A stretch of 64,000 nucleotides of DNA from Nesterenkonia sp. Act20 (GCF_019173455.1 NZ_JADPQH010000001.1:1704391-1768390), one strand, 5' to 3'. Numbered from the stretch's first letter, positions 1-9,478 are shown. The notes: generated by a model not told the origin, from the letters alone. Translations and numbers: made by a program.

Positions 1-533
1 AACGTCAGCCCGAGCCCGAACGGCAGCTCCACACTTCCGGCCGCCTTCTCCTGTGGCACTTCCGGCCGGTCTATGGCAGACGCGTTCCGTGATGCTCCGT
101 TCTGCCTCTCCCCGTCAGCTGTCACGACCATCTCCTGCGCGACGCTGACATGGTTAGGCACGTAAACCCCGGGCTTCTCTTCGTTGCCCGGCGCAATCTG
201 CATGTACGGCAGACGGAGTTCCATGGCGAGGTCGATCTCGTAGGCAGTTCCTTCAGAGGAGGGCTCAAGCCGCGGTATCACGAGCAGGGGATGGTCACCT
301 ACGAACCAAAGGACGTCCCACCGTTCGGGCAGTTCATGAACCGGATAGGTCTGACCGTCCAGCTCGAGGTACAGGTCCTCGCCAGGGACGGCTTCCCCAT
401 CCACGCTGACGCGTACTGTCTGAACCGAAGAAAGCCAGAGGCTGCGGTACCACGGTAGCTGCAGTTCGAGCGCCAGCCCCTTCTCATGGGGGTGGAGGCT
501 TGAGTCTGTGATGAGAACGTCGTGCGTGGCCAT
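1..533 (-). CDS. C-glycoside deglycosidase beta-subunit family protein (third copy), 3' end outside window
   Basis: This reading frame is open from an ATG at 533 to the window edge (177 codons seen). A GGAG ribosome site lies 6 bases upstream of the ATG. The first ~130 residues match the two other small proteins of this operon (9048-9464 and 11625-12029): N-terminal MATH, WYRSLWLSSV near residue 30, and MQIAPG near residue 120. This is the DUF6379 family, whose characterised members are beta-subunits of C-glycoside deglycosidases that pair with a TIM-barrel alpha-subunit. Unlike its paralogues it runs on for at least 40 residues of polar sequence past the point where they stop, so it may carry an extra segment or be fused to something off the left edge. 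It is the last visible gene of the long operon. Family assignment is by resemblance; substrate is not known. Confidence 0.75.
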   Translation of the reverse strand, partial: MATHDVLITDSSLHPHEKGLALELQLPWYRSLWLSSVQTVRVSVDGEAVPGEDLYLELDGQTYPVHELPERWDVLWFVGDHPLLVIPRLEPSSEGTAYEIDLAMELRLPYMQIAPGNEEKPGVYVPNHVSVAQEMVVTADGERQNGASRNASAIDRPEVPQEKAAGSVELPFGLGLT

Positions 534-557
534 GGGTTGCTTCTCCTTATGGATGAT

Positions 558-1532
558 TCAGGTTTCGTGTCGTGCAGGTGCGACGGAACGTGCGCTGCGG
601 AGGGGCGGTGCAGATCGGGCGTGCCCAACAATGTTGGTGATCTCTCCAACGCCTTCGACCCACAGAGTGACCACGTCGCCCTGCTTCAGGGGCGGGGGTT
701 CCATCACTCCGCTGCGTCCCCAGAGTTCGGCCAGACAGCCCCCGTTGCCGACGGTGCCTGATCCGAGGACGTCACCGGGGCGGACGACAGAGTCGCGCGA
801 GGCATAGGCGACGAGTTCCGGGAATGTCCATCCCATGTGCAGGAACGTGTCGTGGCCGACCCTCACACCATTGACGAACGCTTCGGCCTTCAGTGGGAGC
901 AGCCCCTCCGGAGTGCGCCGGGGGTGGAGCTCATCCGCCGTGACGATCCATGGCCCGAGGGTGGTGGCGAAGTCTTTTCCCTTACACGGACCGAGGCGCA
1001 CCCGCATCTCCCTGCTCTGCAGATCACGGGCCGACCAGTCATTCATGACGACGTAGCCGAAGATGTGCCCGTCCGCCTCCTCGGGGGTTAGAGACACGCC
1101 GCTAGAACCGGCGACTCCGCCGACCACAGCAGCCAGCTCGAGCTCGAAGTCCAACCTGTCTGTCATCGGGGGCCGTAAAAGATCTCCGCTACCAAGAATC
1201 GTGTGCGGGTTGGCAAAATAGTAGGTGGGGGCCTCGTACCATTCAGGTACAACTTCGCTGCGGCCATCGACGGCGGCGCTCACCCCCTCGACATGCTCCT
1301 CGAAGGCCACGAAGTCGCGCACCGAAGTGGGCTCGAGGGGAGACGTGAGCGTCACCTGACGCAAGGGTGTCGGCGGCGCCGACGCAACCTGGTCTCTGAC
1401 GCTGTCGACTAGAGCCAGCCCATCGATGAAGAGTTGGCGCATCGTGATGCCGCCCGGAAAGGGAACGACACCCCCGTCGCGAATGAAGCCTTCTTCGAGA
1501 CGTCCGTCATTCCACCATCGTCCCAGTCTCAT
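558..1532 (-). CDS. Fumarylacetoacetate hydrolase-family protein
   Basis: 324 residues. The FAH-fold core shows the acidic metal-binding pattern FELELAAVVGG (about residue 128), MNDWSARDLQ and the closing GDVLGSGTVGNGG segment. FAH-family enzymes hydrolyse or decarboxylate acyl-pyruvate and 2-oxo-acid products of aromatic ring cleavage, using a divalent metal in the cytoplasm. The length (about 320) and the FAHA-like N-terminal extension suggest a two-part FAA hydrolase and not the short hydratase type. Its ATG overlaps the stop of the upstream amidohydrolase by 4 bases, and the beta-subunit gene follows after 24 bases, so translation is coupled. It is one of two FAH paralogues in the operon (the other is at 4724-5674). 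The two are not close duplicates, so they probably act at different steps. Exact substrate unknown. Confidence 0.88.
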   Translation of the reverse strand: MRLGRWWNDGRLEEGFIRDGGVVPFPGGITMRQLFIDGLALVDSVRDQVASAPPTPLRQVTLTSPLEPTSVRDFVAFEEHVEGVSAAVDGRSEVVPEWYEAPTYYFANPHTILGSGDLLRPPMTDRLDFELELAAVVGGVAGSSGVSLTPEEADGHIFGYVVMNDWSARDLQSREMRVRLGPCKGKDFATTLGPWIVTADELHPRRTPEGLLPLKAEAFVNGVRVGHDTFLHMGWTFPELVAYASRDSVVRPGDVLGSGTVGNGGCLAELWGRSGVMEPPPLKQGDVVTLWVEGVGEITNIVGHARSAPPLRSARSVAPARHET

Positions 1533-2563
1533 GTACTGGCCTCCTGGGTCTCGACGTCGACGAGGGCACCCGAGAAGGGAACCAGTTCAGCTGCGTTTTC
1601 GCTGAGAACGCTGCGGGTCTCATCGTCGCCCAAGTCTGCGGCCAGCACGGCTGAGACTGGATCCTCGCAACCCATGTCGAACGGGTAATCACTGCCCATG
1701 AGGACGCGGTCCGCCCCGACGATCGAGATCAGGTGCCGCAGCGCTGCGGAGTCGTGCACGACGCTGTCGAACCATAGGCGTCGCAGGTAGCTCGAAGGCG
1801 GCTCGGCGCACCCTTGAGCCTCCGGTCGGAGGTGCCAGGCCCGGTCGGAGCGTCCAATGGAGCTCGGGAGATACCCACCACCGTGCGCGGCGATCACTTT
1901 CAAACCCAGGTGCCGATCCAAGACCCCAGCGAAGATCAGATGGGACAGAGCCACCGCGTTCTCGGTGAGCTGACCCACCGTGTTTGACAGGTAGAACCGG
2001 TCGAGACGAGCATCAAGGCTGCAGCCGAAGGGATGTAAGAAGACGACCGCCTGGAGTTCTTCAGCCCGGGCCCAGAAGGGCTCGAGCCGTTCATCGGAGA
2101 GCTCCACGTCGCCAGCAAAGGAAGAAAGCTCGACTCCAGCAAGGCCATTCTCGACAACAGCGTCGTCCAGGCAGGAGACCATGAGCTCCGGATGCTGCAA
2201 CGGGACCAGTCCAAGGCCGATCAGCCTCTCCGGGGCACCAGATACATGCTGACCGATCTGCCGGTTGACCTCGCAGACGACCCACTCCGCCAACTCAGCG
2301 TCCGCCCATGGGTAGTAGTGGTTCGGTGAAGGACTCACCCACTGCCGCTCGACACCTTGGGCATCCATGGTGTCCAGTCGAGCCTGGAGAGCTGTCAACT
2401 GCTCGAAGCGCTCACCGATCATGGATGCCGAGGTCCTGAGGCTCGCTGCCCCGTTTCGGGTGGCCTCCAGGACGGCGGCAGTCGCGGCACCCTCTGGATC
2501 CCGACGCTCCACCTCTGCCTGGATACCTGGCATCAGCAGATGGGCGTGCACGTCGACACTCAT
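1529..2563 (-). CDS. Amidohydrolase-2 family protein, ACMSD-like decarboxylase/hydrolase
   Basis: 344 residues beginning directly with the metal motif MSVDVHAH (HxH at residues 6-8). Further ligands are visible: FLHPFG, AAHGGGY and the late Asp in MGSDYPFDMG. This layout is that of amidohydrolase family 2, which includes 2-amino-3-carboxymuconate-semialdehyde decarboxylase, gamma-resorcylate decarboxylase and related metal-dependent non-oxidative decarboxylases. In an aromatic catabolic operon such an enzyme usually decarboxylates an aromatic acid or a ring-cleavage product. The gene overlaps both neighbours by 4 bases (ATGA), which argues for tight co-translation with the FAD monooxygenase and the FAH enzyme. 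A lactonase or hydrolase role is also possible. Confidence 0.85.
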   Translation of the reverse strand: MSVDVHAHLLMPGIQAEVERRDPEGAATAAVLEATRNGAASLRTSASMIGERFEQLTALQARLDTMDAQGVERQWVSPSPNHYYPWADAELAEWVVCEVNRQIGQHVSGAPERLIGLGLVPLQHPELMVSCLDDAVVENGLAGVELSSFAGDVELSDERLEPFWARAEELQAVVFLHPFGCSLDARLDRFYLSNTVGQLTENAVALSHLIFAGVLDRHLGLKVIAAHGGGYLPSSIGRSDRAWHLRPEAQGCAEPPSSYLRRLWFDSVVHDSAALRHLISIVGADRVLMGSDYPFDMGCEDPVSAVLAADLGDDETRSVLSENAAELVPFSGALVDVETQEAST

Positions 2564-3693
2564 GCTGGCACCGCCATCTTCTTCGCCGTGGCGACGATGA
2601 GCCCAGGGGCGTCCGCCTCGCGGTCGCTCTCGAGCTGCCAGCGTCCGAGCTGTACAGATGCTTCGACCACGGCGGCGGCTCGGGAAGTCCGACGGTCGTG
2701 GAACGCGTCCCAGAGCGTGTCATCGAGCTTCTCGGCCCCCGTCAGGAGTTCAGTGAGCACGGTGGCGTCCTCCAGCCCCTGCGCCGCACCTTGAGCGATC
2801 GTCGGGGGGCAGCTATGGGCCGCGTCACCGAGGATCACCACACGACCCCGGTTCCAGGGAGCCTCGACAATGTGGGAGGTGAACCAGGTGTAATTAACCT
2901 TGGCACCTTGCCGGAGGTCTGTTCGAATATGCTCCCACGGTCCGCCGTAGCCGGAAGAGAGCTCTTCCATGATGCGGATTGCCTCGGCATCGTCGACGTT
3001 CGTACGGTCCTGGGCCTTCTCCACGAGGAATGCGTACATCGAGTCTTCACCGGTAGGCGTGTAGCCCGCGATGTACACGGGGCCGCCATAGTACAGCTGC
3101 GTTTCAGTCACCTCCGCGGGCCGAGAGACGAAGGTGCGCCAGATTCCCATTCCCGTCGGCTCAGGCTTCTCGGTGATCCCCAGCTCTCTACGAACGGTGG
3201 AATTCAGTCCGTCGGCCCCGATGACGAGGTCATAACCTCCTCGGTCCTCCCCGTTCACCGAAAGTCGGACCTCGGTACCGCTCTCCTCGAGCCGGGTGAC
3301 CTGTGCGTCCAGATGGACGCGGGCGCCAGCGTCGATCGCCCCCCGATGCATGATGCGTGCAAGGTCAGCACGTGGCATCCCCATGGCCGCTGGCAGATCC
3401 TGTCCGCCAGTTTTGACGTCAGGCAGGTCAGCGATGATATCGGCGGCGGGGCCGGGCGCTCGTAGCTTCAGGCCCTCAAAGGGATAACCGCTCTGCCGGA
3501 CCTGATCCCAGAGGCCCAGGGCGCGCAGGGCCCGCAAAGCGTTTCCCTGCAGCGTGATGCCGGATCCGCGTGTACTCATCTCAGACGCGGCTTCGTACAC
3601 ATCGACGGAGACACCCGATTGGGCGAGTCCGATTGCCGCCGCGAGGCCGGTGACGCCGGCTCCGACCACGGCTACATTGGTGACTGCTGACAT
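2560..3693 (-). CDS. FAD-dependent aromatic monooxygenase (class A)
   Basis: 377 residues. The N-terminus has the Rossmann motif VAVVGAGVTGLAAA. The middle has the DG motif LVIGADGLNSTVR and the C-terminal half has ILGDAAHSCPP, which binds the FAD ribityl/pyrophosphate. Together these define PHBH-type class A flavoprotein hydroxylases, which use NAD(P)H and O2 to hydroxylate phenolic rings. Start chosen at ATG 3693 because AAGGAG lies 7 bases upstream; an in-frame GTG at 3723 overlaps the previous stop but has no comparable site. In the operon it could make the catechol needed by the extradiol dioxygenase at 5735-6751. Ring substrate cannot be read from sequence. Confidence 0.88.
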   Translation of the reverse strand: MSAVTNVAVVGAGVTGLAAAIGLAQSGVSVDVYEAASEMSTRGSGITLQGNALRALRALGLWDQVRQSGYPFEGLKLRAPGPAADIIADLPDVKTGGQDLPAAMGMPRADLARIMHRGAIDAGARVHLDAQVTRLEESGTEVRLSVNGEDRGGYDLVIGADGLNSTVRRELGITEKPEPTGMGIWRTFVSRPAEVTETQLYYGGPVYIAGYTPTGEDSMYAFLVEKAQDRTNVDDAEAIRIMEELSSGYGGPWEHIRTDLRQGAKVNYTWFTSHIVEAPWNRGRVVILGDAAHSCPPTIAQGAAQGLEDATVLTELLTGAEKLDDTLWDAFHDRRTSRAAAVVEASVQLGRWQLESDREADAPGLIVATAKKMAVPA

Positions 3694-3719
3694 CGGGGTA
3701 CTCCTTCGGTTCAGGCCGC

Positions 3720-4727
3720 TCACAGCACGGCGATGGGGTTGATGGGCGAGCCGACAGCTCCTGTGATGGGCAGTGGCGGGGCGGAGAGGAAGAACTCATA
3801 TCGGCCTGCATCTGCACAGATCCGAGCGAGATCCTCCAGATTCCACATCTCTCCGATAGTCAGTCCCATATTGGGGATACACACCTGGTGAAGCGGTTGG
3901 AATGCCTGGTCAAACTCGTTGGGTCGCACTTCGAATCCCCATGTGTCTGTCGCAACCGCGGCGATCTCAGAACGGTGGAGCCAGCTCGCCGTTGTGAACG
4001 ACAGTCCCGGCGCGGGTCCGCCCGCATAATCCCCCCAAGCGCCAGGCCCCACCCGGCTCAACTGGCCGGTCCGCACCAGGAGAACGTCTCCACGGCGCAC
4101 ATCACTGGTGGCTCCTTGCTCCGCGATGCAGCTCTTGAGCTCCTCTTCGGTGATCGCATGTCCGTCGGCAAGTGCACCCGTCTTCGGCTCCAGATGCCGA
4201 CCAAGGTCCAACAGGACCCCTCGGGAGACCACGGTTGCAGCCGCATGCTCGATGCCAGTGACAAGATCTCCATCACTGGTGACCACGTCACCGGCACGAC
4301 GGCCGTTCCAGGCCCGACCATGGTCGAAGATGTGACCCAGCCCATCCCACTGCGTAGAACACTGCAGAGGCATGGAGACGACATCGTCGGCTCCCCCGAT
4401 CCCATGGGGGAAGCCCTGAGCCCCCCGTTCGGCGTCGGTTCCGGTGTCCAGCATCGTGTGGACGGGGTTGGTCCGCCGGCGCCATCCCTTCTGCGGTCCA
4501 TCCATGTCGAAACGCTGGGCCAGGGAGACCGTGCGACCCTCGCTGATGAGTCCGGCGGCCTCTACACGCTTGGCGGCGTCGATGAAGTTCAACGTGCCAA
4601 GTACGTCGTCCTGTCCCCAACGGTTCCAATTGCTGCAAGCTTTGGCGGCTTCAGCGATCTCTCGCTCTGGCGCCAGGCGGTCGAGCTCACGAGGAAGACG
4701 GGTGGGAGAGTGAGGGTTCCCAGTCAT
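3720..4727 (-). CDS. Cyclase-family (kynurenine formamidase-like) hydrolase
   Basis: 335 residues of the cyclase family (PF04199), metal-dependent hydrolases typified by kynurenine formamidase and isatin hydrolase. The metal-binding region reads QWDGLGHIFDHG, equivalent to the family's HxGTHxDxPxH stretch but with Gln-Trp replacing the first His region, as in the longer subfamily found in aromatic catabolic clusters. The N-terminal NRWGQDDVLGTLNFI is also typical of that subfamily. The ATG at 4727 overlaps the stop of the FAH gene by 4 bases and follows a GAGGAGG site, so this start is preferred over an upstream in-frame Met. Probable role: hydrolysis of a lactone, amide or cyclic intermediate of aglycone degradation. 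Confidence 0.85.
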   Translation of the reverse strand: MTGNPHSPTRLPRELDRLAPEREIAEAAKACSNWNRWGQDDVLGTLNFIDAAKRVEAAGLISEGRTVSLAQRFDMDGPQKGWRRRTNPVHTMLDTGTDAERGAQGFPHGIGGADDVVSMPLQCSTQWDGLGHIFDHGRAWNGRRAGDVVTSDGDLVTGIEHAAATVVSRGVLLDLGRHLEPKTGALADGHAITEEELKSCIAEQGATSDVRRGDVLLVRTGQLSRVGPGAWGDYAGGPAPGLSFTTASWLHRSEIAAVATDTWGFEVRPNEFDQAFQPLHQVCIPNMGLTIGEMWNLEDLARICADAGRYEFFLSAPPLPITGAVGSPINPIAVL

Positions 4728-5674
4728 CGGTCCTCCTCGGTCCGGCATCGGACGATCTGGCTTCCCAGATGTTCGATGGATCCGACCATTTCATCCTCGT
4801 CGCGCAGCATCCGACCCCAGTGCATGCCATTTCCGGCGGGGCTGCCGGTGAGCAGCAGGTCTCCGGGCAGCAGAGGCATCGTCTGTGAGGCGTGCGCCAC
4901 CAACGTGGGTACGTCGAACAGTAGGTCGGAGGTGCGAGAGTCCTGCATCAACTCTCCGTTCAGGGTCAGACGAATTCCCAGATCCCCTGGCTCTACGAAG
5001 TGTTCCGGCACGAGGTACGGGCCGGTGGGCAGAAAACCGGGGGCGTTCTTGGCGCGATACCAGTCGGTGCCGATCTCCTTCATGTCTTGTCTGAAGACGA
5101 GGTCTCTCGTGGTGATGTCGTTGACGATTGTGTACCCAGCGATATGGGACCTCGCCTCGGAGGCCTCGATGCGGTACGCAGCTCGCCCGATGACCACTGC
5201 CAGCTCCAGCTCCCAGTCGTGCTGATCGCTGTAATGAGGCAGCTCCAGCACCTCGTCGGCACTCACTACGCAGGCAGGCAGCCCGATGAAGAAGTACGGC
5301 TCGCCTTCGACCTTCCTTCGGTCCATCAGGTCCGCAGCGAAGGCGCGTGCTTCCTCCATAGTCCGGCTGCCGTCCTGGGTGAGCCCGGCGGCCACGAGCT
5401 CGATCACGTGCTCTCGGTAGTTCGCGCCGGTCTGGAGCACCTGACGAGGCTCTACCGGGGCGGCGAGTTGAACCTGGTCGAGACTGTGCCACTGCGTCGT
5501 CGCCGCCGCCACGTCGCCCAAGTGATCCCAGTCTGGGTCGGCCAGGAAATCGTTGAGGCTTCCCGCCCCCAACTCAGCTTCGGTGAGTGGGTGGACGGCC
5601 CCGTCTCGGATCAGTCCAGTGCGTCCATCCCGCATACGAACGAGTGCGTAGGGGACATCGAGACTCCAATCCAT
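4724..5674 (-). CDS. Fumarylacetoacetate hydrolase-family protein (second copy)
   Basis: 316 residues with FAH-fold motifs WELELAVVIGR, VNDITTRDLVFRQ and a C-terminal PGDLLLTGSPAGNG loop. The SPAGNG ending and the conserved Glu/Asp ligands fit the ureidoglycolate lyase / acylpyruvase / 2-hydroxyhepta-2,4-diene-1,7-dioate isomerase branch. Start placed at ATG 5674 (MDWSLD); GGAAGGAG lies about 12 bases upstream, slightly far, and ATG 5698 is an alternative. It follows the extradiol dioxygenase by 60 bases, the position expected for an enzyme processing the ring-fission product. Cytoplasmic, divalent-metal dependent by family. Confidence 0.88.
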   Translation of the reverse strand: MDWSLDVPYALVRMRDGRTGLIRDGAVHPLTEAELGAGSLNDFLADPDWDHLGDVAAATTQWHSLDQVQLAAPVEPRQVLQTGANYREHVIELVAAGLTQDGSRTMEEARAFAADLMDRRKVEGEPYFFIGLPACVVSADEVLELPHYSDQHDWELELAVVIGRAAYRIEASEARSHIAGYTIVNDITTRDLVFRQDMKEIGTDWYRAKNAPGFLPTGPYLVPEHFVEPGDLGIRLTLNGELMQDSRTSDLLFDVPTLVAHASQTMPLLPGDLLLTGSPAGNGMHWGRMLRDEDEMVGSIEHLGSQIVRCRTEEDR

Positions 5675-5734
5675 TGATTTCACTCGCTCCTTCCACATCC
5701 GCTGACTGTCACGACGTTGCTGCGCATGCCGCCC

Positions 5735-6751
5735 TCAGCCTCGACCCTGGACGGCATACGGGTTGAGCAGAGCGTCCTTGACCTCCTCCGGGACTCCCTC
5801 CTCTGTGGCACTGGGCCCGTCGGCAGCAGGGAAAGACTCGGTCATGGACATCGGCATGGCGCCATTCCGGTAGAAGTTGTTCGAGCCCTGGGATGGAGTC
5901 CAGGTGTTCGGCTGCCAGTCCGGCACATAGTTGCGGTAGCCGCCGGTGTTCAACTCAATGCGCAGCGTCGACGGTTCTCGGTAGTAGAGGAAGTTTTGTT
6001 CGCCGATGCCGTGGATAGAGGGGCCGTACTCGATGTCAGTCCCGTTCTCCATGAGCACATCGGCCGCAATGAGCAGCTCCTCGCGAGTGTCGACCCAGAA
6101 CGCGTAGTGATTCACCCGGCCAGCACGCGTCGAACCATCGAGGACGACACCGAGATCATGTGATTTCTCGTTGGTAGTGAGGACCGAGAAGACCGACACC
6201 GGAGCTTCATCCAACACAGTGCGAGCCATATGCCTGAATCCGAACACGCGGGTGTACCACTCGCAGAACGCGTCAACATCGCGGGCAGCGACCGTGACAT
6301 GATCCAGCTGGCGAGGAGCACCGGCGTGGGAGGATCGGCGCTGCGGACGGTCCGGGTAGATGGAGGCAACTTCGCCCCCGCTGGAGTGGTGCTCGACCTC
6401 CCAGTGCAGAGTCATGGGATGCCCCTGCGGGCCGGTGAAGCGATAGGCGCGGCCGATCGTGTAGCCGTCGAACCACTCGCCCTGGACGCCTTCAGCCTCG
6501 ACACGCCTTACCGCCTCTTCGAGAGCCTCCGGGCTCGTAGTGCGCCACGCGGCGGTATGCAGGCCGGGTTCCTCGCCCTGGATGACGACGACGCTGTATC
6601 GGTAGTAGTCCCCCCAGCAGCGCAGGTAGACGGCGTCGTCGGTCCGGTCGACAACGTGAAGGCCCACCTGCTTTTCATAGAAGGAGACGGAAGCCTCGAC
6701 GTCGGGAGTTGTGATGGCCACGTAGGAGAGGTGGGAGAGAAGGCTGATCAT
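5735..6751 (-). CDS. Type I extradiol (catechol 2,3-) dioxygenase, VOC superfamily
   Basis: 338 residues in two vicinal-oxygen-chelate domains. The Fe(II) triad is visible at about His151 (LDHVTV), His215 (RVNHYAFW) and Glu266 (LRIELN), with a conserved Tyr near 257 (LYYREPS). The spacing matches XylE-type catechol 2,3-dioxygenase, which opens a catechol ring next to the diol using O2. Start set at ATG 6751, preceded by AAAGGATC; an upstream in-frame Met at 6829 lacks a site. A complete metal triad argues for activity. The gene sits between sugar-processing and FAH genes, and gaps of 114 and 60 bases on either side make it the likely junction between the sugar and aromatic halves of the operon. 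Confidence 0.92.
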   Translation of the reverse strand: MISLLSHLSYVAITTPDVEASVSFYEKQVGLHVVDRTDDAVYLRCWGDYYRYSVVVIQGEEPGLHTAAWRTTSPEALEEAVRRVEAEGVQGEWFDGYTIGRAYRFTGPQGHPMTLHWEVEHHSSGGEVASIYPDRPQRRSSHAGAPRQLDHVTVAARDVDAFCEWYTRVFGFRHMARTVLDEAPVSVFSVLTTNEKSHDLGVVLDGSTRAGRVNHYAFWVDTREELLIAADVLMENGTDIEYGPSIHGIGEQNFLYYREPSTLRIELNTGGYRNYVPDWQPNTWTPSQGSNNFYRNGAMPMSMTESFPAADGPSATEEGVPEEVKDALLNPYAVQGRG

Positions 6752-6865
6752 GGTCGATCCTTTCGATTCGGTTCTTCCTCCACTATCGGTGACCTGCGCC
6801 ACACTGATTCGGGGGGATTGCGTATACACGGGATCACAGAGATTTATGGGTGACGCCGATCGGCC

Positions 6866-7870
6866 TCATTCCCGGGTGGAGAACGCTGCGTCGAATGCGG
6901 CACCTGATGGCGTGATCGCGTTCAAGCGACGCACGAATTGGAGCGACTCAGGTGCACCGTGCAGACGATCCATACCGGCGTCCTCCCATTCCACGCTCGT
7001 CGGGCCGTCGTACCCTATGGCGTTCAGCGCGCGGAAGAGCCGCTCCCAGGGCACCTCACCGTGACCGGTCGAGACGAATGTCCAGCCACGTCGCGGATCC
7101 CCCCATGGGAGATGGGAGCCGAGCACGCTGTTGCGACCATCCAGGTACGTCACCGACTCTTTGACGTGGACGTGGCGGATATGGTCAGCAAAATCGAGCA
7201 CGAAGGCCACTGGGTCCAGCTGCTGCCACATGAAGTGCGATGGGTCGAAGTTGATCCCGAAACCTGACCGGTGCCCGATTGCTTCGAGTGTGCGGCGGGT
7301 GGTCCAGTAGTCGTAGGCGATCTCTGAGGGGTGTACCTCCAGCGCGAACCGCACACCGACCTCGTCGAACACGTCGATGATGGGATTCCAGCGGTCAGCG
7401 AAGTCCCGGTACCCTGCGGCGATCATGTCCTCGGAGGCGGGTGGGAACATCGCCACGTACTTCCAGATGGAAGAACCGGTGAACCCCGTCACGGTCTTCA
7501 CCCCAAGTCTGGCTGCCAGACGAGCGGTGTTCTTGAGCGCCTCCGCGGCGCGATGACGGACACCCTCTGGATCTCCATCCCCCCAGACCTTTTCGGAAAG
7601 GATGTCCTGGTGTCGCTGGTCGATCGGATCGTCACAGACCGCTTGCCCCGTCAGGTGGTTCGAGATAGCCCAAACCTTCAGGCCGTGCTTTTCCAAGAGC
7701 GCAAGGCGGTCAGCGATGTAGTCGTCTTCGTCCCAGCGCCACGGATCCAGGTGATCACCCCAGCAGGCGACTTCTAGTCCGTCGTAACCCCACTCACCGG
7801 CGAGACGACATACTTCTTCGAACGGCAGGTCCGCCCATTGCCCAGTGAACAGCGTGATCGGTCGGCTCAT
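6866..7870 (-). CDS. Sugar phosphate isomerase/epimerase-type TIM barrel
   Basis: 334 residues of the AP-endonuclease-2/xylose-isomerase-like TIM barrel family. Metal ligands are recognisable: Glu in FALEVHPSE, Asp and His in GINFDPSHF, His in RHVHVKES and Glu in SVEWEDAG. Start at ATG 7870 overlaps the stop of the dehydrogenase gene (7867) by 4 bases; a Met 15 residues upstream is inside that gene. Members of this family next to Gfo/Idh/MocA enzymes act on inositols, 3-keto sugars and related polyols. Here it could isomerise or cleave the oxidised sugar after release from the aglycone. The longer alpha-subunit-like barrels at 9479-11628 differ in sequence, so it is probably not a third copy of them. 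Confidence 0.85.
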   Translation of the reverse strand: MSRPITLFTGQWADLPFEEVCRLAGEWGYDGLEVACWGDHLDPWRWDEDDYIADRLALLEKHGLKVWAISNHLTGQAVCDDPIDQRHQDILSEKVWGDGDPEGVRHRAAEALKNTARLAARLGVKTVTGFTGSSIWKYVAMFPPASEDMIAAGYRDFADRWNPIIDVFDEVGVRFALEVHPSEIAYDYWTTRRTLEAIGHRSGFGINFDPSHFMWQQLDPVAFVLDFADHIRHVHVKESVTYLDGRNSVLGSHLPWGDPRRGWTFVSTGHGEVPWERLFRALNAIGYDGPTSVEWEDAGMDRLHGAPESLQFVRRLNAITPSGAAFDAAFSTRE

Positions 7871-9051
7871 GATTTTCTTCCGTCCTGGCTCGGCGCCGCG
7901 CCCACTCGGGTCCACGCAGACTCGTGCTGGGCGCTCTGTTCGACGGCGGCGAGAACCCGCTGGACTTGAAGCCCTTCAACGAAAGTCGAATGTGCAGGTT
8001 CTCCGGTGAAGATCGCCTCGACAAGGTCTTTGGCCTGGTGCACGAAACCGTGCTCGTAGCCAAGTCCGTGCCCGGGAGGCCACCAAGCCGAGACATAGGG
8101 ATGATCGGGCTCTGTGGCGAGGATCGTGGTGAAGCCCTGAGATGCGGGATCGGACGTACGATCGTAGAACTTAACTTCATTGAGACGCTCAAGGTCCCAC
8201 GCGAGCGCTCCCTCGGTTCCGGAGACTTCAATCGTGAGCGCGTTCTTGCGCCCGGCGGCGAAACGTGTCGCCTCGAAGGAAGCGAGCGCACCCCCGGACA
8301 GACGTCCCGTGAATAGCGCTGCGTCATCGACTGTGACGTCGCCCCACTCCTCGCGCCCCTCAGCGGCCAGCTTGTTGTCTGCGGGCAACGGGCGACGCTT
8401 GACGATCGTCTCGAGGGTCCCGGTGACAGCGTCTACCGTCTGTCCGGTCACGTAATGGACCATGTCAATGATGTGTGCCCCGATGTCGCCCAGGGCGCCC
8501 GAACCGGCATGCTCCTTCTGCAACCGCCACACGAGGGGAGCGTCGGGGTCCACCAGCCAATCCTGGCGGTAGGCTGCGCGTACCTGCTGCACACGTCCGA
8601 TGCGACCATTCCTGATCATGTCCCGAATGAGCGTGGTGGCCGGCAGGCGTCGATACGTGAATCCGGCGATGGCGTGGGTCCCAGCCCGCGCAGCGGACCC
8701 GACCATCGCCTCTGCCTCAGGGACCGTGTTGGCCAGGGGTTTCTCACAGAGCACGTGCTTACCAGCATCGAGAGCCGCCTGTGCGATCTCCGCGTGCGAG
8801 TCCCCTGGCGTCACGATGTCAATGACGTCGATGTCCCCCCGGGCGACGACCTCCCGCCAGTCGGTGGCCGTCTCAGACCACCCCCACCTGCGTGCTGATT
8901 GTTCGACGGTCTGTGCGTTGCGCCCGACGAGGACGGCCATCTCCACATCGAGGGGGAGATCGAACACCGCGGGCGCCTGGCGCCATCCAACGGAATGCGC
9001 GGCACCCATGAATCCGTGACCAATCATCGCCACTCGCAGCGGACGGCTCAC
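7867..9051 (-). CDS. Gfo/Idh/MocA-family NAD(P)-dependent oxidoreductase
   Basis: 394 residues. The N-terminal Rossmann fold starts [16 protein letters not shown]. The family lysine motif CEKPLANT lies near residue 100 and the catalytic [12 protein letters not shown] (Asp-x3-His type) near residue 190. Such enzymes oxidise or reduce a ring hydroxyl of a free or bound sugar or inositol. In C-glycoside pathways a member of this family (DgpA-type) oxidises the 3-OH of the glycoside before C-C cleavage. Here it may do that, or may reduce the 3-keto sugar after release, since a flavin GMC oxidoreductase is also present. It overlaps the beta-subunit gene upstream and the TIM barrel downstream by 4 bases each. 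Confidence 0.9.
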   Translation of the reverse strand: MSRPLRVAMIGHGFMGAAHSVGWRQAPAVFDLPLDVEMAVLVGRNAQTVEQSARRWGWSETATDWREVVARGDIDVIDIVTPGDSHAEIAQAALDAGKHVLCEKPLANTVPEAEAMVGSAARAGTHAIAGFTYRRLPATTLIRDMIRNGRIGRVQQVRAAYRQDWLVDPDAPLVWRLQKEHAGSGALGDIGAHIIDMVHYVTGQTVDAVTGTLETIVKRRPLPADNKLAAEGREEWGDVTVDDAALFTGRLSGGALASFEATRFAAGRKNALTIEVSGTEGALAWDLERLNEVKFYDRTSDPASQGFTTILATEPDHPYVSAWWPPGHGLGYEHGFVHQAKDLVEAIFTGEPAHSTFVEGLQVQRVLAAVEQSAQHESAWTRVGAAPSQDGRKS

Positions 9052-9464
9052 GACAACACCACCTCACGCTGGACTGGGACACGGTTGGTGACGTAGCGTC
9101 CCGGCCCCCCGTCGAGTCCCGGAGCGATCTGCATGTACAGCAGTCTCATGGTGAGGACGACCTCAACGCTGACGCGCTCCCCAACGGAGGGAACCTCGTC
9201 CAACGCGATGACGACATCCGGCCGGTCGGCGACAAACCAAAGAGTCTCCCACTGGTGGGGAAGCTCATCGACCTTGTAGGAACGCCCCTGTAGCACGAAT
9301 CGAAGTCGGTCCCGCGCAATCTCTACGCCGTCGACGCTGGCCGCAACGTCGTCTACGGCCGATAGCCAGAGACTCCGATACCAGGGCAGCTGCACGGACA
9401 CTGCGATACCGTCCTCAACGCGCTGCACGTCCTGGTCTGAAAATAGCGAGTTATGTGTAGCCAT
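9048..9464 (-). CDS. C-glycoside deglycosidase beta-subunit family protein (second copy)
   Basis: 138 residues, DUF6379/C-glycoside deglycosidase beta-subunit family. It shares MATH at the N-terminus, the WYRSLWLS segment near residue 28 and the MQIAPG segment near residue 111 with the gene at 1-533. The family is a small beta-sandwich that completes the active-site surface of a TIM-barrel alpha-subunit. It starts 14 bases after the alpha-like gene at 9479-10516, which suggests those two form a heteromer. It ends with a 4-base overlap into the Gfo/Idh/MocA gene. No transmembrane segment or signal peptide, so cytoplasmic. Confidence 0.8.
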   Translation of the reverse strand: MATHNSLFSDQDVQRVEDGIAVSVQLPWYRSLWLSAVDDVAASVDGVEIARDRLRFVLQGRSYKVDELPHQWETLWFVADRPDVVIALDEVPSVGERVSVEVVLTMRLLYMQIAPGLDGGPGRYVTNRVPVQREVVLS

Positions 9465-9478
9465 CTAGTGTCCTCTCC

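Noticed and set aside
299-649. 116-codon minus-strand open frame overlapping the third beta-subunit gene
   Set aside because: It runs out of frame with the beta-family reading from 533, lacks a matching ribosome site and shows no family motif.
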